The translations under genes were made by a program, and so were the position numbers. The notes beneath the pieces are model-generated. The model saw nothing but the letters and a program-made list of their open reading frames with translations, did not search any database and was not told the origin of the DNA. 64,000 bases of DNA from Bin87 sp965204395 (GTDB lineage Bacteria; Chloroflexota; Dehalococcoidia; Lucifugimonadales; UBA3495). Location of the stretch: NCBI GenBank assembly GCA_965204395.1, contig OZ241987.1, positions 3,782,001-3,846,000 on the forward strand, written 5' to 3'. Of the stretch, positions 51,938 through 60,736 are shown piece after piece; position 1 is the stretch's first letter, and each line of letters starts with the position of its first letter.

Positions 51938-53671
51938 ATGGCAACAATATTGATACGAACTATCAAATCATTCATCCCGGTTGTGCTGGTGGCCCTGCTG
52001 GCCCTGGCCTTGGCCTGCGGTGCTCCAAGCGCCCCCACCGACAACTCCCCACCGCCGGCGACCGCGGCAGCGGAGGCTCCCGCGCCGCCAACCGCGGTTC
52101 CGCAACAACCTGCTCAAGCGGCCGCAGCGTCGGAACAACCGACGGCGCCGCCTGCTGCGGCCGGGCAGGCGGCTGCGGTCGCTGACCCTGAAGTGGAACG
52201 TCCCACCCTGAACGCAGGCGTCATATGGCTCAGCACGCCATTGGACCCGGCGGAGAGCGGTTGGGTAGCCAGCCAGTCGGGAATGTCGGAGAACCTGTTC
52301 CGTCTTTCCGCTAACGACCTGGGCCCTGAACCCTGGCTGGCTACCGACGCAACGCAGATCGACTCGCTCACCTGGGAGATTGGGATTCGATCCGGCGTCG
52401 TGTTTCACAATGGCAAGGCCATGGATGCCCAGGCCGTGAAGGATTCCCTGGAAAGGACGGTCCGTTTGTCGGCAGGGTCGGCGGAATCGTTGGCCATCGA
52501 AAGCATTGCCGTCAAAGACGCGCAGACCATCATCGTGACTACCAGCGAACCGCGCCCGACGTTGCCCGGCTTGCTGACAACGCCCGCCGTGGCGATCACC
52601 GACGCCGCGGCAGCTGACGCCGCCGGGGAGGACAACTTTATCGACGCCGGCGCCTTGACTGGCCCGTACATGCCCACCCATTACGTCATCGAAGAACGCC
52701 TGGAAACTGTAGCTTACGACGACTACTGGGGCGGAAAGCCGCCGCTGGCGGGCATTAATCAGATCGCTATTCCCGACACGAACAGCCGGGAGCTTGCGCT
52801 TCAGGCCGGAGACGTTGATGTCGTCATAAACCTCTCTCCCGAGGGCGTGCAGGTCATAGAGGCCGAACCGGGATTGCGTGTCGCCACCGCTGGGATCGGC
52901 ACGTCGGTGGTAATGTGGTGGGTCAACTTCGAGCGTGAGACCCTGTCCGACCCGCTGGTTCGCCAGGCAGTAGCTCACGCCATCGACCGGGAAAGCATCG
53001 CTGGCCTGGTGGCTCCCGCGGGAACCGGTTCTTTTGCGGATACGTTGCTGCCGGAGGACCTGGTGTCCTGCCCGGGCGTGACCGGACCAAGTTTCGACCC
53101 TGCCCGTTCTCGGGAATTGCTGTCTGAAGCCGGCTATGCCGATGCCGACGGCGACGGGTTTGTCGAAAAGGACGGACAGCCGCTGGAGATCATTATCGGC
53201 GGTTACCCACAGCGATTCCAGCTGCCGATCATGGCCGAAACCGCCCAGGCGATGTTGGCCGACGTGGGTATCCGCGTGGACGTGCAGATTACCGAGTGGT
53301 CGGTGGTCAAGGAGCCGGCCTGGGACCTCTTCGGTTGGTATAATAACGTCGTTGATGCCGGGGACCCGGTGCTGAACGTCAGCAAGTTCGTGGGTCTCGA
53401 GGCCAACGCCGAGAGCAGCGCCGCTAACAACTTCGGCCATTACGACAATACCGGAGTGGCGGGGGTAGTCTCCCAAGCTGGCGACGTATCAGACCTTGAG
53501 GAGCGCAAACGGATCGCGTGTGAGGCCATGGCGGTGGTCACCGAAGAAATCGCCATCCTGCCGGTGGCTCATGCCTACTTCCTGTACGGCGTCAGTGAAC
53601 GAGTAACCAATTTTGACCCGCACCCGGCACATCTCTATTACTTCGACAACCGCATCGGCCTGAGCGAGTGA
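51938..53671 (+). CDS. Family-5 substrate-binding lipoprotein, second copy
   Basis: 577 residues, collinear with the preceding gene over nearly all its length (QSGMSENLFRLS, GYPQRFQLPIMAE, EWSVVKEP, FGWYNNVVD shared). Lipobox LALACGAP (Cys27) is followed by a Pro/Ala/Gln-rich linker. GGGGGA lies before the ATG. It has its own promoter and precedes the two permease genes, so it may be the main partner of the transporter. The ligand is unknown. Confidence 0.9.
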   Translation: MATILIRTIKSFIPVVLVALLALALACGAPSAPTDNSPPPATAAAEAPAPPTAVPQQPAQAAAASEQPTAPPAAAGQAAAVADPEVERPTLNAGVIWLSTPLDPAESGWVASQSGMSENLFRLSANDLGPEPWLATDATQIDSLTWEIGIRSGVVFHNGKAMDAQAVKDSLERTVRLSAGSAESLAIESIAVKDAQTIIVTTSEPRPTLPGLLTTPAVAITDAAAADAAGEDNFIDAGALTGPYMPTHYVIEERLETVAYDDYWGGKPPLAGINQIAIPDTNSRELALQAGDVDVVINLSPEGVQVIEAEPGLRVATAGIGTSVVMWWVNFERETLSDPLVRQAVAHAIDRESIAGLVAPAGTGSFADTLLPEDLVSCPGVTGPSFDPARSRELLSEAGYADADGDGFVEKDGQPLEIIIGGYPQRFQLPIMAETAQAMLADVGIRVDVQITEWSVVKEPAWDLFGWYNNVVDAGDPVLNVSKFVGLEANAESSAANNFGHYDNTGVAGVVSQAGDVSDLEERKRIACEAMAVVTEEIAILPVAHAYFLYGVSERVTNFDPHPAHLYYFDNRIGLSE

Positions 53672-53709
53672 TCGATTACGGTTCTTACGAGCGGACGTAG
53701 GCCGCCGGG

Positions 53710-54657
53710 ATGGGAGCATACCTGGCCCGTCGGCTAGTTACCCTGCCTCTACTTCTCCTGGGCATCTCGGCGGTCAGTTTCTCTTTGCTGAATCTGGCGC
53801 CGGGAGATCCCGCCGAGATCGTCCTGCGCCAGCGCAACCCGGGCCAGTTGCCCAGCCCTGCCGAGGTGTCGGCCATGCGCACCGAGCTTGGCCTGGACGC
53901 ACCCTTGCCGGTGCAATACGTCCGCTGGATGTCGCGGGCCTTGGCGGGGGACATGGGGCGATCATACGTCACCGAACAGCCGGTGGCAGGTCAGCTCGCC
54001 CGCCGGACCGTGCCCACGGCCCAGCTCACGGTGGCCGCCCTGGCCATGGCGCTGCTGGTTGCCGTCCCCATGGGAATCCTGTCGGCCCGCCGTCGCGGGA
54101 CTCCGGTGGATACCCTTGCGCGGCTGATGGCGCTGGTGGGCGCGGCGGCTCCTTCGTACGCCCTGGCCTACGGGCTGATCATACTGTTCGCGGTGAAACT
54201 GTCGTGGCTGCCGGCCCTGGGCTACGGATCGGCTGCGCAGGTTGTGCTTCCGGCAGTCGCGCTCTCGTTGGCTCCGATGGCCCAACTGATGCGGCTGATC
54301 CGCGCCAGCATGCTGGAGACCCTGGGTCAGGACTACATCCGGACGGCGCGGGCCAAGGGGCTGTCGGAACAATCCGTAGCCCTCGGGCACGCTCTCCGCA
54401 ATGCGCTGCTGCCGGCCATCGGAGCCACCGGCGTAAGCCTTGGCTACCTGCTCAGCGGCGCCGTCATAGTGGAGACCATCTTCACCTGGCCCGGCCTGGG
54501 TCAGCTGATGGTGGGGGCGGCGCTGACTCGGGACTACCCGGTGGTGCAGGGGTTCGTTACTTACATCGCTGTGGTCGTCCTGCTGGTCAACCTGGCCGCA
54601 GACGTCGCTCTGCGCGTCGCTGATCCGCGCCTGCGTTTCGGACGGGGCGAGATGTAA
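53710..54657 (+). CDS. ABC transporter permease, DppB/NikB type
   Basis: 315 residues with six helices. N-terminal RLVTLPLLLLGISAVSFSLL, LAPGDPAE, ELGLDAPLPVQYVRW and GDMGRSYVTEQPV are typical of DppB-type subunits. The EAA-like loop reads YIRTARAKGLSEQSVALGHA. It starts 38 nt after the second binding protein. Confidence 0.9.
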   Translation: MGAYLARRLVTLPLLLLGISAVSFSLLNLAPGDPAEIVLRQRNPGQLPSPAEVSAMRTELGLDAPLPVQYVRWMSRALAGDMGRSYVTEQPVAGQLARRTVPTAQLTVAALAMALLVAVPMGILSARRRGTPVDTLARLMALVGAAAPSYALAYGLIILFAVKLSWLPALGYGSAAQVVLPAVALSLAPMAQLMRLIRASMLETLGQDYIRTARAKGLSEQSVALGHALRNALLPAIGATGVSLGYLLSGAVIVETIFTWPGLGQLMVGAALTRDYPVVQGFVTYIAVVVLLVNLAADVALRVADPRLRFGRGEM

Positions 54658-54663
54658 CGCACC

Positions 54664-55563
54664 ATGATTAGCGACACCGAACAGGAAAGGGTCTCCATGC
54701 CAGCCGTTGCCAACGGCGCGCGCCGGAGAAGGCGGTGGGCCGGGCTGCTTAGGGAGCCGGGAACCGCACTGGGGCTGTTTCTGGTGGCATCTCTGCTGTT
54801 GGCGGGGTTGCTGGCGCCTTGGCTGCCCCTGGAAGATCCCACCGAGATCAACCTGCCCGAACGGCTGCTCTCGCCCTCTCCAGGACATCTGTTAGGCACC
54901 GACCACCTGGGTCGGGACACCTTCAGCCGGGTAGTCCACGGGGCTCGCCTGACCCTGCTGGCCGCCGCCGTCACGCTGGCCCTGAGCATGACCATCGCGC
55001 TGACGGTGGGAATCCTGTCCGGATACCACGGCGGCTGGGCGGACACGGCGCTGATGGGCGTGGTGGACTTGCTGCTGGCGTTTCCATCGCTGATCCTGGC
55101 GCTGGCCGTGGCGGGTGCGCTGGGTCCGGGCTTGTTCAACGTGTTGTTGGCGGCCGGCGCGGTCTGGTGGGTGGGCCATGCGCGTATCATCCGCGGGGTG
55201 ACCCTGGGCGCGCGACAGATGGAGTACGTGACGGCGGCGCGGGCCGCCGGGGCCGGCAACCTGCGCATAATTCTCCGACACATCGCGCCCAACATACTGG
55301 GGCCCATCATCGTCATAGCATCATTGGACGTGGGCTGGATCATCCTGGGCATCGCTGGCCTCAATTTCCTGGGGCTTGGCGCGCAGCCGCCCACGCCGGA
55401 ATGGGGCGCCATGCTCAACGACGCCCGCCCGCATCTGCAAACCGCGCCCCGCTTGTTGCTGTTGCCGGGGGCGGCCATATTCATCGCGGTGCTGGGTTTC
55501 AACCTGCTGGGCGACGGGCTACGAGACGTGCTTGACCCGCGGACGGTGCGGGCGGGAAGCTGA
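54664..55563 (+). CDS. ABC transporter permease, DppC/NikC type
   Basis: Up to 299 residues; the ATG at 54697 (MPAVANGARR) has a better ribosome site (AGGAAAGGG) than that at 54664. DppC marks: LLGTDHLGRDTFSRVVHGARL, LLLAFPSLILALAVAG, the EAA loop YVTAARAAGAGNLRIILRH and GLNFLGLGAQPPTPEWG. No ATPase gene (DppD/F-like) follows within the window, so the ATPases must be encoded elsewhere. Confidence 0.9.
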   Translation: MISDTEQERVSMPAVANGARRRRRWAGLLREPGTALGLFLVASLLLAGLLAPWLPLEDPTEINLPERLLSPSPGHLLGTDHLGRDTFSRVVHGARLTLLAAAVTLALSMTIALTVGILSGYHGGWADTALMGVVDLLLAFPSLILALAVAGALGPGLFNVLLAAGAVWWVGHARIIRGVTLGARQMEYVTAARAAGAGNLRIILRHIAPNILGPIIVIASLDVGWIILGIAGLNFLGLGAQPPTPEWGAMLNDARPHLQTAPRLLLLPGAAIFIAVLGFNLLGDGLRDVLDPRTVRAGS

Positions 55564-55909
55564 CCGACGCAGCCCTGACCAGGGCTATTCAGCCGATACC
55601 GAACCTCCACCAGCAGTCAAATCTCTCACCGGATATTACTCCGCTACCGGCGTTGAATCAACGAAATGCACCGGTACGTAGCCGTGCGGGATTGAGTTAG
55701 GAGATAGCTGGCGTTGGGTAGAGTGGTTTTTCCCTATGACTGGGATGGACGGCGAAATTGATCTCAAGGGCACCCTGACCGGGATGTCCTCATGGGCATT
55801 ATCGTCCCCTACCGATGCCCGGGTTCAGGTGCAACGGATGGGACTGCTCGATGGGCGGGCGGACACTTGGCGGCCGCCCGCACAGCGGGGAAACCCTGCG
55901 GGTGCGCGG
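55564..55909. other. Intergenic region between convergent genes
   Basis: No gene is supported. A small hairpin AGCCCT/AGGGCT is at 55571-55586. Nothing else recognisable; the region separates the permease genes from the convergent WD40 gene. Confidence 0.5.
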
Positions 55910-57028
55910 TCAGTTGCTTAGCCCTGTCAACTGCCGCAACCATGTGCGGCGAAGCCCTGCGCGTCCGTGGTTCATTCGGCCCTTGGTTCGTCCTACCGGC
56001 CAAACCGTCACGCCGCCCCGGGCGTCGAGCGCGGCAAGGGCGCGCCCGTCAGGCCGCCAGTACAATTCGGCTACTGCGCCCTCCACAACCGCGGCCCCTA
56101 TCGGGCTGCCCTTGCCATCTCTCTTGAGCGCCCACAAAACCGTCACGCCTTCGCCGCCTCCCGATGCCAGGTGCATCGCCCCGGGAGAAAAAGAAAGCGT
56201 AGTGATGGGCTGAACATGAAACTCCAGAACGCCGGGCACCGTGCCTTCGGGGCCCCCTCTATGGAAGCTCCAGACCGTCACCGCCGGCCCGCCGCCGGTG
56301 GCCAAAAGGGTGCCGGTGTTATCGAAAGCCAGGGACGACGGCTTACCAGGATATCCTGACATCATGGAGTCCTGCTCCGTGGAGCGACGCCAGAAGTGCA
56401 CCGTGTTGTCCTGGCTGCCGCAGGCCACGATACCGCCGTCCGAACTCAGTACCATCGACACCAGTGACCCCTGCCACTCCATCTTCTGGTTAAGCTCGCC
56501 GGTGGGCGCGTCGAAGAACGACACTCGACCGTAACAGGCTGTCGCCAGCTCCCCGGCGTTCGACCAAGCGATCGCGCTGACGGTGCTGGGATGATCGTCG
56601 GTTCGCCAAACCTCTTCGCCGTCCGCGCCACACACGCGAACCTCCCGGGAGCAGGAGGCCGCCAACCATTGGCCGTCCGGCGACCACGCCACGTTTTCCA
56701 CCCAACCGCGTCCGAAGTCTATTGCCTGTGTTACCTGACCTTCGACGGCACTCCAAATTAAGACTTGGCTGTCCTGGCCGGCCGTAGCGAACGCGGTTCC
56801 GCTGGGGTGGACCGCCACAGCGAGCACGCCACCTTCGTGAACTCCGCGTTGCGCCCAGGTGTTGGCGCCAGACTTGCCGTCGAATGCGTAAACGTCACCC
56901 TCGGCATCACCGACTATCAGCGACTCACCGGCCAGGGTCCAGCCTCCGGCGATAGCATAGTCGCCGACTGCCGAAGACCAACCCCGGCGAAGGACACCCT
57001 TGGGCGCTCTGCCATTTAAATCAGGCAT
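55910..57028 (-). CDS. WD40-repeat protein paired with the COG0523 GTPase
   Basis: 372 residues forming a beta-propeller of about seven blades: VLAVAVHPSGTAFATAGQDS, VENVAWSPDGQWLAASCS, VSMVLSSDGGIVACGSQDN, ITTLSFSPGAMHLASGGGEG and AELYWRPDGRALAALDARGG. There is no signal peptide, so it is cytoplasmic. The ATG overlaps the end of the GTPase gene by 13 nt, so the two are coupled; it is probably part of the same zinc-responsive unit. Confidence 0.85.
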   Translation of the reverse strand: MPDLNGRAPKGVLRRGWSSAVGDYAIAGGWTLAGESLIVGDAEGDVYAFDGKSGANTWAQRGVHEGGVLAVAVHPSGTAFATAGQDSQVLIWSAVEGQVTQAIDFGRGWVENVAWSPDGQWLAASCSREVRVCGADGEEVWRTDDHPSTVSAIAWSNAGELATACYGRVSFFDAPTGELNQKMEWQGSLVSMVLSSDGGIVACGSQDNTVHFWRRSTEQDSMMSGYPGKPSSLAFDNTGTLLATGGGPAVTVWSFHRGGPEGTVPGVLEFHVQPITTLSFSPGAMHLASGGGEGVTVLWALKRDGKGSPIGAAVVEGAVAELYWRPDGRALAALDARGGVTVWPVGRTKGRMNHGRAGLRRTWLRQLTGLSN

Positions 57029-58446
57029 GCTTCGAACTCCTGCTTCATACCCTGCTCATCGAGGTTGCGGCCGATGAAGACGAGCTGATTGCGTCGGGGG
57101 TCGTCGCCCCATTCGCGATCCGGCTGGCCATCAACGATCATGTGAACCCCCTGGAATATGAAACGACGAGACTCACCGGCGAGGCTGATGAAGCCCTTCA
57201 TCCGGAAGATGTCCACCCCGCGCTCGGCGAGCAGTCTGCTGAGCCAGGCGTTGAGCTTTTGCGGGTCAACGTCACCGTCCCTCTCGATCGCGATTGATCC
57301 CACCTCGTCGTCGTGCTCGTGCTGTGCGACCCACGTACGCTCGGCCTCGACGGGAACCACCGCACCCTTGATGCGCGAGGCGCCTTCCTCTGCGCAATCA
57401 GGCTCGGCGCAAAAGGTGCCCGGTAGTTTGAAAGCCTCGCCATCCGCGTTCGTCAGTCGGAGATCAAACTCCTCGGGGAGGTGCTGGGTGTACAGCCCAG
57501 CCCGAACCGGCTGATTGACCTCCAGGAAGAACGACTTGCGTCCCGGGGAATCGAGCTGGAGGTTCGCGTGCTTTCCGACAGGAATCTCTTCCCCGGGGAG
57601 AATGGGCTGCCCAGGTTCGGCGTACTGCCGCACGCACCACTCAGCGCCCTCACGGAGGGCAGCGTCATCCGTATCCTGGTCGGACACGACGACGAGGGAC
57701 ATCGTCGGATCAGGCCCCTCGGCAAGGCTGAGTTCGTAACGGCCAACATCGAGCGAATAGACTCCAGTCCATTCGAACGGATACTCCGGCTCGAGGAAGG
57801 TGGGACGACGCTCGAGCACCTGATCCAGGTCGAACGCGCTGAGGTTGAGGACAGTTTCGACGGAGACGTTCGCCATCTCGCTGCGTACGACTCGCGCCAT
57901 TCGGTTCATGTCTCGGAGCCGAGCTTCGAGCCTGTCGATCGCCTCGCCGTTGACGAGGTCCGTCTTGTTGAGCACGAGGACGTCTGCGAACGCGATCTGC
58001 TCCGTGCTTTCGTCGCTTCGGCCGAGCTGCTGTTCAATGTGGGCTGCATCGACGAGCGTGACGATCCCGTCAAGCGAGAACTCCGCGCGAAGCTCATCGT
58101 CCATGAAGAACGTCTGAGCGACCGGCCCGGGATCGGCGAGCCCTGTGGTTTCCACCAACACATAGTCGAACTTGTCGCGGCGCTTCATCAGATTGCCGAG
58201 TACCCGAATCAGGTCTCCGCGCACCGTGCAGCAGATGCAACCGTTCGACATCTCGAAGACTTCCTCGTCAGCGTTGATGACGAGGGCCTGATCGATGCCG
58301 ACCTCCCCATACTCGTTCTCGATCACGGCAATGCGCTTGCCGTGCTCCTCAGTCAAGATCCGGTTGAGCAGGGTCGTCTTGCCAGAGCCGAGGAAGCCGG
58401 TGAGGATGGTGACAGGTACTTTGCTAGGCGTGGTCATCGTGTTCAT
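57016..58446 (-). CDS. COG0523-family (CobW/ZNG1-like) metallochaperone GTPase
   Basis: 476 residues. Walker A TGFLGSGKTTLLNRIL, the metal-binding CxCC motif NGCICCTVRGDL, switch VETTGLADPGPV and base-recognition NKTD are all present. The CobW C-terminal domain follows with GFISLAGESRRFIFQGVHM. The family moves zinc (ZNG1) or cobalt (CobW). A Zur-like operator upstream and the neighbours favour zinc, but the nearby cobalamin riboswitch leaves cobalt possible. It is translated with the WD40 gene. Confidence 0.9.
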   Translation of the reverse strand: MNTMTTPSKVPVTILTGFLGSGKTTLLNRILTEEHGKRIAVIENEYGEVGIDQALVINADEEVFEMSNGCICCTVRGDLIRVLGNLMKRRDKFDYVLVETTGLADPGPVAQTFFMDDELRAEFSLDGIVTLVDAAHIEQQLGRSDESTEQIAFADVLVLNKTDLVNGEAIDRLEARLRDMNRMARVVRSEMANVSVETVLNLSAFDLDQVLERRPTFLEPEYPFEWTGVYSLDVGRYELSLAEGPDPTMSLVVVSDQDTDDAALREGAEWCVRQYAEPGQPILPGEEIPVGKHANLQLDSPGRKSFFLEVNQPVRAGLYTQHLPEEFDLRLTNADGEAFKLPGTFCAEPDCAEEGASRIKGAVVPVEAERTWVAQHEHDDEVGSIAIERDGDVDPQKLNAWLSRLLAERGVDIFRMKGFISLAGESRRFIFQGVHMIVDGQPDREWGDDPRRNQLVFIGRNLDEQGMKQEFEACLI

Positions 58447-58468
58447 GTAGTCTCCTCCCTTTGAACTT

Positions 58469-58487
58469 ATTGATATGAGGTATCGTT
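58469..58487 (-). promoter_or_regulatory. Candidate Zur operator of the COG0523/WD40 unit
   Basis: ATTGATATGAGGTATCGTT, an imperfect palindrome matching the sites at 60718-60736 and 61294-61312. It lies between the predicted -10 and the start codon. Confidence 0.6.
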
Positions 58488-58500
58488 TAGTAAGTCGGTT

Positions 58501-58530
58501 ACCTTACACTGCCGACCCCGTCGCTGTCAA
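58501..58530 (-). promoter_or_regulatory. Promoter of the COG0523/WD40 unit
   Basis: On the minus strand TTGACA (58525-58530), 18 nt, TAAGGT (58501-58506), with the operator just downstream. Confidence 0.6.
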
Positions 58531-58559
58531 TCAGGTGAATTGCTCACGCGTACCCGCTT

Positions 58560-59060
58560 TGCGCGACCTGTCACTGCCAGCGCCCCCACCGCCACAATTC
58601 AGGTAGCACCGTCATTCCTGCCGGCGCCAAAACGCCCAACTTTTGGTGATTCACCTGCCTTTTGTGGCAAATCGACCTACCATTGCCCCCCATCATCACC
58701 CAATTTTCCCCAACCCCCCAGTTCAGACACCTCCGCCCAGGTGACACTTCCGCCTCGTTCTAACCCCTGCGCCATCCGTACCATATTACCCAGCGCTCCA
58801 ACTCCAACCCGCCACCCAGGCCCGCCAGAGCCGACCCAATGCCCACCTCCCAACACCGTGAACCTCATTCCCCCAAAACCGCTCACCTGGCCCCCAATAC
58901 CACCCAAACCGCCGCCAAAATCCTCCCCTCGGCCCCCATTCAGCCCCACGACCCGCCCCATGCCCTACCGGAACGAGCGGAAATGGGAGGAAACGAGCGG
59001 GAAATCGACCTTTCCGTCCTTTCACCACGCAATTACAAGTGGATACGCGTGAGACTCCCA
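58560..59060. other. Strand-asymmetric, G-poor region with a G-quadruplex motif
   Basis: The plus strand from about 58570 to 58960 is strongly C-rich and G-poor. On the minus strand, 58686-58719 has four G-runs (6, 4, 3 and 6 bases) with loops of at most 7, a standard G-quadruplex pattern. Frames here are proline-rich (plus) or glycine-rich (minus) by composition only. No gene is supported. Confidence 0.5.
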
Positions 59061-59064
59061 GCTA

Positions 59065-60513
59065 GACTTTACGCATTCTTAGAAAAGTAAAAGGACAGGG
59101 TAAGCTGGCCTGACCCAAACGTCACTGAAGGTCCAGCCATGCACACCCTGCCCAATGCCATTGTACCGATACTCTCCCCCTTCGCAATTCTGTTCACCAA
59201 CCCCACTTGGCAGAAGGCTCAACTCCTGCTGGTGGGCGCGATCCTGACCACAGGTCAACGCACCGTGGCAGCAGCGCTGCGCGTCATGGGCCGCAGCGAC
59301 CAGCGCGACTACGCCCGCTACCACGAGGTGCTCAATCGGGCGGTGTGGTCGTCCCGCGCGGTGGCCCGCGTCCTGCTCTTGCTTTTGCTCCAGCATCTGG
59401 ATCGGGGCGACGGCCCCTTGGTCTTCGGCATCGACGAAACCCTGGAGCGGCGTCGGGGCGCTAAGATCAAAGCACGAGGCATCTACCGGGACGCGGTGCG
59501 TTCCAGCCGCCATCAACTGGTCAAGGCCAGTGGCCTGCGCTGGATCTCCCTGATGTGGCTGGGCCACGTGCCGTGGGCGGGACGCCACTGGGCGCTGCCG
59601 GTGCTCACGGTGCTGGCCCCTTCCTCTCGGTACTACCAGCAGCAGGGACGCCGGCACAAGAAGCTCACCGATTGGGCCCGGCAAATGGTCATTCAGCTGC
59701 GTCGCTGGCTGCCCCACCGGACTCTCGTGCTGGTGGGGGATAACGGCTACGCCGTGCTGGATCTGCTCCACTGCTGCCAATCCCTTCGTGAACCCGTTAC
59801 CCTCATCGCCAGACTGCGCTTGGACGCCGCTCTCTACGCGCCAGCGCCGCCTCGGCCGCCAGGTCAGAAAGGCCGGTCAGCCCTGAAAGGCCAGCGGCGA
59901 CCGTCGCTGAAAACCATCCTGGACCAGGACCATGTGGCCTGGACCGTCGCCGCCGTGGCGTGGTACGACGGCACCATCCGCACGCTGGAACTTACCTCCC
60001 AAACCGCGGTCTGGTACAGCTCGGGCAAACCGGCGGTGACCATTCGCTGGGTGCTGGTCCGAGATCCCGAAGGCGCTTTCGATCCCCAAGCCCTCCTCTG
60101 CACCGACCCGTTGGCGAACCCGACCCAGATCCGGGAGTGGTTTGTCCTGCGCTGGCAACTCGAAGTCACCTTTCAGGAGGCGCGAACCCACCTGGGCATG
60201 GAGACCCAGCGCCAGTGGTCCGACTTGGCCATCGCCCGCACCACGCCCGCGCTGCTGGGCCTCTTCTCCTGGACCACCCTGGCCGCCCATTCGTTGCAAA
60301 AACAACATTCGATGACCCCGCGCACCGCCGCTTGGTACGACAAACCATCGCCAACTTTCGTGGACGCCATCGCCCTGGTGCGTCGGCACCTCTGGCTGGC
60401 ATCGGAAGATTTCTCACTGTCGGCCGGCAACCCCGACACGCAGGAATTCCCCGTCGCTCTGTACCGACGAATGGTGGACTCCCTCGCTTACGCCGCTTGA
60501 AATGCGGAAAGCC
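59065..60513 (+). mobile_element. Insertion sequence with DDE transposase
   Basis: The transposase gene is bounded by imperfect inverted repeats: GACTTTACGCATTCTTAG (59065-59082) and, on the other strand, GGCTTTCCGCATTTCAAG (60496-60513), about 14 of 18 matching. The right repeat overlaps the stop codon. Outer ends and target duplication could not be fixed. Confidence 0.6.
59139..60500 (+). CDS. IS4/IS701-like DDE transposase
   Basis: 453 residues, full length. N-terminal helical region (KAQLLLVGAILTTGQRTVAA). Catalytic acidic residues are visible in FGIDETLERRRG (Asp), LVLVGDNGYAVLDLL (Asp) and WQLEVTFQEARTHLGMETQRQW (Glu of the YREK-like region). It appears intact. It splits the COG0523 unit from the Fur-type regulator and the zinc lipoprotein. 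Confidence 0.88.
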   Translation: MHTLPNAIVPILSPFAILFTNPTWQKAQLLLVGAILTTGQRTVAAALRVMGRSDQRDYARYHEVLNRAVWSSRAVARVLLLLLLQHLDRGDGPLVFGIDETLERRRGAKIKARGIYRDAVRSSRHQLVKASGLRWISLMWLGHVPWAGRHWALPVLTVLAPSSRYYQQQGRRHKKLTDWARQMVIQLRRWLPHRTLVLVGDNGYAVLDLLHCCQSLREPVTLIARLRLDAALYAPAPPRPPGQKGRSALKGQRRPSLKTILDQDHVAWTVAAVAWYDGTIRTLELTSQTAVWYSSGKPAVTIRWVLVRDPEGAFDPQALLCTDPLANPTQIREWFVLRWQLEVTFQEARTHLGMETQRQWSDLAIARTTPALLGLFSWTTLAAHSLQKQHSMTPRTAAWYDKPSPTFVDAIALVRRHLWLASEDFSLSAGNPDTQEFPVALYRRMVDSLAYAA

Positions 60514-60689
60514 CAGTCCCAGGGCAATCGCATTTCCACCTTTGGCTCTTTGGTCCGGCACTCCCGGCTACCGTCATACTGGCGAAAGTCGCCCGCCCAT
60601 GGCGGATCCAACATAGGCGGACGACTTGCGCCGGAGTGACGAGTCTGTAAATTCCCAATGTGATTGCCCTGGTGAGACTCAGTCCGAAT

Positions 60690-60718
60690 TTGACACTCCC
60701 CAATTGCGATGTTAGCAT
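60690..60718 (+). promoter_or_regulatory. Promoter of the Fur-family regulator gene
   Basis: TTGACA (60690-60695), 17 nt, TAGCAT (60713-60718). The start point should lie near 60725, inside the operator, giving a leader of about 12 nt. Confidence 0.7.
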
Positions 60719-60736
60719 TCGAGATTAGGTATCAAT
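60718..60736 (+). promoter_or_regulatory. Candidate Zur operator over its own start site
   Basis: TTCGAGATTAGGTATCAAT directly after the -10 and directly before the ATG, sharing GGTATC and the overall frame with the other two sites. Its place predicts self-repression. Confidence 0.55.

Noticed and set aside
51968..53476. Minus-strand ORF of 502 codons opposite the second binding protein
   Set aside because: It is an antisense shadow of a GC-rich gene with a clear family match on the plus strand.
58540..59052. Proline-rich plus-strand ORF of 170 codons
   Set aside because: Produced by the C-rich, G-poor composition; no ribosome site or domain.
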